NCBI RefSeq assembly: GCF_964355755.1
Contig: NC_092678.1
Location: 8,654,922 to 8,714,921, forward strand
DNA: 60,000 nt
Reading direction: 5' to 3'
Source of the DNA: Antedon mediterranea
Lineage: Eukaryota > Echinodermata > Crinoidea > Comatulida > Antedonidae
Shown here: in pieces, positions 55,500 through 60,000 of the stretch
Layout: each line of letters opens with the position of its first letter
Position numbering within the stretch: position 1 is the first letter of the stretch
Notes under the pieces: model-generated
Database searches by the model: none
The model's input: the letters and a program-made list of their open reading frames with translations, nothing else
Told to the model about the DNA's origin: nothing
Made by a program: the position numbers and the translations under genes

Positions 55500-56830
55500 A
55501 CCCAACTAAATAAACGCCTCCCGTTTACGGATTTTAAAAAGGCACGTAAACTTTTTAGGGTTATGTCGATTTGTATTGATCTTGTCAATAAAATGAGTCT
55601 GCTTTGTTTCTTTTATATTTCTTGGTACCTGATTTCTAAGTTTACAATATTCAGTACGATATAATAAATTACGAGTTCTTTTGAAATTTTAAAGATAAAT
55701 ATCCCTAGCCTTAATAAGTTTGAGTATGTCAGGTGTCATCCACGGCTGAGAAGAGTGTCTAATTTGGACTTCTTTTACCGGAGCAACTTTATCCAAAACA
55801 TTTGTGAAATTTGCACAAAAGGCTTGCCACGAGCAATCAACGGTTTCTGCCTTGTGAACATTGTGTCCCAATCAGTCTCTTGAAGAAGACGTATAAACTT
55901 TTCTCTATTATAGTATTTAGTTGATCTAATCTTCACCTTTTTATGCGTGTGGTGTTTTTGTCGCTGTATGTGACGAGTGGCATATATAGGAAAGTGATCA
56001 CTGAAGCCTATATATAGCACTCCGAATTTGTTTAGTTTGTCCGAAGAGTTGGTAATAATATGATCAAGACAAGATTCGCAGGAATCACAGATACGTGTGG
56101 GTTCGCTCATAAATTTGAGACATTCCGCTGATGTGCAGAGTCTGTTAGAATTTGATATAGTTGCTATCCCCTTTCAAGCTACACATGTTTGTATCTCCGA
56201 AAATCTAGATCTCTGAGTTTCACGGTAGTTGTTGCATAATGTCATCCATTCCATCAATAAATTCACCATGACGTTGTTTTGGTGGCCGATAACAGACTCC
56301 AACGATAAAAGGCATTGTTCTTGGGAGATGTACTTCAGACCACAGTGCCTCAATGTTGGCATTGTCACAGTCAGATCGCATAGTAATGGCCAGGGTAGAC
56401 TTGAAATATAGACATACTCCACCACCTGCTCTGACACGGTCTCGACGATATAGTTGGAAGTCTGGGATATGTATTTCATTATCGGCAATGGAACTGTCAA
56501 GGTGCGTTTTAGTGACATCAATGACTGCGACTTTGGTTCCACCAACAAGTGTTCTACGTTCAGATATTTTGGGTAGTAGAGACCGCGCATTAACATGACG
56601 AAAATGCATGCCTTTCCTTTCAGTACCTCTGCAGGATCAATGATAGAGTCCGAATTACTGCTGGAATCATTGTTGATTCCACATACTAGTGGATCCAAGT
56701 TGAGCAATGCATTGTTTTCATTTGTACAGAGGAGATACTAAAGAATGAATAATTCAGTTTTGGGAGTGCACAAAGATGGCAGCACCATTCAGAGGACCTA
56801 TTTTTAAAGAATTTTCTAAACATGAGGATT
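55500..56830 (-). pseudogene. LINE ORF2 N-terminal part, different lineage
   Basis: On the minus strand, with frame changes: a Cys-rich start (EWCCHLCALPKLNYSFF, near 56780), then FRHVNARSLLPKISERR, IDVTKTHLDSSIADNEIHIP, RRDRVRAGGGVCLYF and VGVCYRPP, the endonuclease series of CR1/L2-type LINEs. Next come CLDHIITNSSD and FSDHFPIYATR, then WMTPDILKLIKARD and ELRNQV-like linker phrases to about 55500. The reverse transcriptase is absent. The element differs clearly in sequence from the LINE at 43100-47150. Confidence 0.75.
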
Positions 56831-56924
56831 AATGTAGACACAACTAGCATGGACATTCCTAGAACAATCAAAGTATTTAAGCTGTTGTCTGTTTTTGCAA
56901 TCTTTCTTTCAATTGAGTATACTA

Positions 56925-57135
56925 GATGGTGAGCTCAGTTCGCTCGCTCCCCCCCTCTAGGAAGTGTAGACGATGGTTCTCGGAATGATAATGTTCTCCT
57001 TGTACGTTTTCTGTCGGTTACCATTATTGAAAATGCTTGACATTCGTAAAACTACACTACTCTGTTTCACAGTGTTTTAGATGATTAATAACATTTTAAA
57101 GTATTGTGTTTATTGTTTGGTAGGGCCCTTTGGGG
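56925..57135 (+). repeat. CTAG-hairpin repeat family, copy
   Basis: It begins CTAGATGGTGAGCTCAG..CGCTCGCTCCCCCCCTCTAG and shares GATGGTTCTCGGAATG, GTTCTCCTTGTACGTTTTCT, AAATGCTTGACATTCGTAAA and TTTGGTAGGGCCC with 42776-43035. Confidence 0.75.
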
Positions 57136-57139
57136 AGGC

Positions 57140-57416
57140 GGAGTTCATTTGAGGGAGGTGCTTATTCGAGGGATATATGTTACATTTTTTAGCTGTAATA
57201 ATCTAATACTAATAGATATGAAAAGTGGTTAAAAAGAATAACAAATGCTTGGTAAATTGTAGATAACAGTATGAATTCTACTACAAATTGTAAAATTGTG
57301 TTATTATAAATGTGGATGGACGTTTATTAGATAGTTGGGTTTGGGGGGCGCGGGGATTATTATTTAAAGTGATGTTTTATTGGAGAGGCGTTTATTCAAA
57401 TAAATACCATCCTAAT
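57140..57416. mobile_element. Possible MITE with TATTTGAATAAA-type end
   Basis: The right end GGCGTTTATTCAAATAAATA matches the inverted end style of 24296-24555. The left end has only a weaker GTGCTTATTCGAGGG. It directly follows a CTAG-hairpin repeat. Confidence 0.35.
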
Positions 57417-57419
57417 AAT

Positions 57420-58312
57420 TATTAATACATTATTTAATTTAAACATCTTTTGAAACTTACTGTCGTGTCAGAGTGGGCCCAAGAAAGAAGACATTACGGC
57501 TTGCAACATGGGCAGACATCTCAGTCCTAACGGGACACAGATAGCCTACAGTTATTTCTGCCAGCTTACTCAATAAAACTCAGCTATCGGGATTTTACTC
57601 GATTTTAAACAAAATGTCCTACTATATCTGTTTTTGTTCTTCCGTCTTCCAAAGGGACACTGTATTGATTGATGGAAAGTGCCTGTTTCCAGTCACCTTT
57701 AGGGTCAAATCTATTATTTTGACTGCTCCCTTGTGTATAAAAAAGGGAAAATAGTTGAAACCAGGTTGTTGCAAGGTGAACTCATTGTGAACCCGGAAAT
57801 TACTTTTACCGCGAAGAATTGAAATGGAGTTGAAAATCTACTTTGGAAATAATTAATTTTGTTAAAAAACTCTTTATAGTATCTTCCTAAGATAGAAATA
57901 TCGAACAATAGCGTCGAACTGAAAACTAATGTTATAACATCTACGTTTCGCGGTACATCTAAGATAGATAAGGCCGAGATTTGTACCGAAGTTTTTGCAT
58001 TGTGCTCGCCCTATGTCAGAATTAACCATAATTTATATATAGATAATAAACCTCTAGGCATAGTTTCTTTATAAATTAAAGTCATTTTTACTTGTATTGT
58101 ATAGCATTTTAAATTAAACCAGGGATGTACGCGTCCAACTGTAAGAATATGACCGCGAATTACCGCTCTACCATTAAACCATCGTTTAATAGCACTTTTC
58201 CGTGTCCAAATAATAAGAAAATTTGTTTTTTTCACGCATGACGTTTCATACATATACAAAATCCTGTTTTGAAAAATCAAATTGCCGGGCCACTGGTGGC
58301 GCTACGTAAAAA
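57420..58312. other. Intergenic DNA, no gene seen
   Basis: No frame with a recognisable family. It lies between the CTAG-hairpin/MITE pair and the second copy of the long interspersed repeat. Confidence 0.3.
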
Positions 58313-58828
58313 TAATAAGAATTATATCAATTAAGAATATTTATATTTGTAGCTAGATATTGTACATACCTAATATTTATTACTATTACTATTACAGTAC
58401 AGCTATTGTTATCTTACGTATAATGAAATTTAATAATAAGTATAATAAGTATTTTTAAATCCTAAAAGTGTATTTAAAATTGTTTTTGCATAATTGTTTT
58501 AATAAATTATAATTTGCTTAATATGTTTATCATTCAAATAAAATATGGTTATCAGTATAGCAGACCAAAGCACTTTTTATCTAAAACCCAAGATAATCTA
58601 CACGTTCCTACATAGTTTAAAGCACAATTCAGCGTATGGTTGAATTGAGTGAATACTTTAGTCTTACGTATTGTAATTATAAAGCATATCTTTGATCGAG
58701 CACATGTCAAACTCGGTGCTTTCTGAGTTGGCCGAAGCCTCTTATAGTGCAACTTGCCTGTTATTGAGTAGTGTCAACAACACATATGGACTATGTGAAT
58801 TATACTGTGAAATCTACAGGCCTATTAA

Positions 58829-59168
58829 AGATGTATTGGCCCCCAAAAACTTGAAAAATTAAGATTAATTAAATCAGACTTTGAATAGGCTTTTTGTAGT
58901 TTTAATAAAGTTAATCACTTCCGTAGAAAAAAAGAAGAAAACAAATTAATGTTTTCACTTATAAAATGACAAAATAAATGGTTAAATTCAACCAAAAATC
59001 CATTGTCTAGGCATTGACTATTTTTGGCTTAAAATTACAGTTTTTTAGGTAAATACATTTTTTTCGATCTAATTTTTGGTCGAAGTGGATAACTATTATG
59101 TGACATTAAAATGGTATATTCAACAAAAACATTTTTAATAATTATTTTTTCACGGGGACAATACATCT
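58829..59168. mobile_element. TTAA-flanked MITE (family i), copy 3
   Basis: TTAA at 58825-58828 and 59169-59172 flank a 340-bp element. It starts AGATGTATTGGCCCCC and ends GGGGACAATACATCT. The interior shares AATCAGACTTTGAA, TTTTGGTCGAAGTGGATAAC and TATGTGACATTAAAATGGTA with copy 1. Confidence 0.88.
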
Positions 59169-59641
59169 TTAAAGTGCACAGGCTTTATTTTAGTAATGTC
59201 ACTACAGTATAAGTTCTCATATTAGAAATATATTGAGGGTGGTCGCTTGTTCAGTGACCTAACGTGCTACGGCCTAGGTCATCTTCTTATCATTTATCTT
59301 ATTATTGCTAATTTTTAAATGGTGTAGAGAATTGAAGGAGATGATTATTGATTACGCACTGTATCTAGGTAACTTAAATTGTTTATTTCAACGGTATTTT
59401 AATTACAATGTACACGTAATTTAACGCTCAAATAAAGTTGTCGAAAAAATAGAAATTGTATTTTCATATTATGTACATATATAATATACATACATGCGCG
59501 TACATACTTTATTCTTTAACAACAAGACTGACATGGCTATAAAACAAGAAGCTGTAGATGTTTATGTAAGCTAACGCTATAAAACGTATTGCTTGGCAAA
59601 TGTAGAGAGAGCGACAGAGGGCGTCTTACTTATTATTTCCG

Positions 59642-59790
59642 CCCAACACTATCAAACTTTGTATGACAAATGATGTGCCCAAATGGACATGATGATCTCA
59701 TATCACTACTATATTTGGGCATATCACTACTACATTTGGGCACATCACAATTTGTTGTCAAACTAGTTTGATAGTGTTGACAGAGCATAA
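59642..59790. repeat. CACTATCAAAC inverted repeat
   Basis: CAACACTATCAAACTTTG at the left and GTTTGATAGTGTTGACAGAG at the right form terminal inverted repeats around an internal pair of ATATCACTACTA.ATTTGGGCA units. It is related to the 90-bp element at 17301-17390. Confidence 0.65.
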
Positions 59791-60000
59791 TTATAATAAG
59801 CTTTTATGACGTCAGCGATATATCGATTTTCCTGACAATCATTTTTCATGTTCTGTTTGTATATAAGTGCAATTCATATAATTTGACCAATGACTACGCG
59901 TTGATTTGAAATACCACCTCAGACCATTGATCTGGGTATCGACAATTGTTTTTCTCGAGTAAGTTTCCGAGTCGACACTAAGCAATCTCGAGACGCACGG

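Larger units (their letters stand above)
58313..60000. repeat. Long interspersed repeat, copy 2 (runs off the window)
   Basis: Collinear with 31726-32700, with extra material in the middle: a family-i MITE (58829-59168), a relative of 33650-33850 (59490-59650) and a CACTATCAAAC repeat (59642-59790). Its end lies beyond 60000. Confidence 0.65.

Overview
The window is AT-rich, intron-bearing animal DNA. Genes are split by long introns, start codons are not preceded by bacterial-type ribosome sites, and most of the sequence is transposable elements and their relics. Scattered AGGCCTA-type words and the mix of non-LTR retrotransposons, a tRNA-derived SINE and many inverted-repeat elements resemble a marine invertebrate deuterostome (echinoderm-like). 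That placement is an impression from sequence style and was not tested.

Three gene models stand up. (1) A six-exon minus-strand gene (18734-26116) encodes a complete 329-residue PLP fold-type II enzyme of the serine racemase / threonine dehydratase family. (2) A single-exon minus-strand gene (27141-28439) encodes a 432-residue Crypton-type tyrosine-recombinase (DUF3504-like) protein that appears to lack its catalytic tyrosine. (3) A plus-strand gene (40289-50277, continuing or ending beyond what I can see) encodes a signal peptide and a YWTD (LDL-receptor class B) beta-propeller. A fourth locus (7450-8848, minus) is a protein-kinase-like gene broken by frameshifts and stops.

Layout. 1-17 kb is dominated by three giant foldback palindromes (1048-5944, 9322-12528, 13638-17012). 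A tandem array of exon-like modules and the kinase relic lie between the first two. 17-26 kb holds the PLP enzyme gene with small inverted-repeat elements in and around its introns. 26-31 kb holds the Crypton-like gene and a 2.4 kb inverted-repeat element with a 16-copy minisatellite at its centre. 31-40 kb is repeat-rich intergenic DNA: a diverged repeat found again at 58-60 kb, a 193-bp satellite split by a LINE fragment, TTAA-flanked MITEs, a LINE ORF1 piece and a SINE. 40-50 kb is the YWTD gene, whose second intron carries a 4 kb LINE and a further LINE fragment. 50-60 kb is nested transposon debris: a Penelope-like fragment, a MITE split by a LINE that is itself split by a Tigger-like fragment, and another LINE.

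No operon-like cooperation between the genes is expected. The most informative signals are the repeat architecture (9-bp target duplications of one MITE family, TTAA-flanked families, nested insertions giving a relative chronology) and the possible exaptation of a Crypton recombinase.
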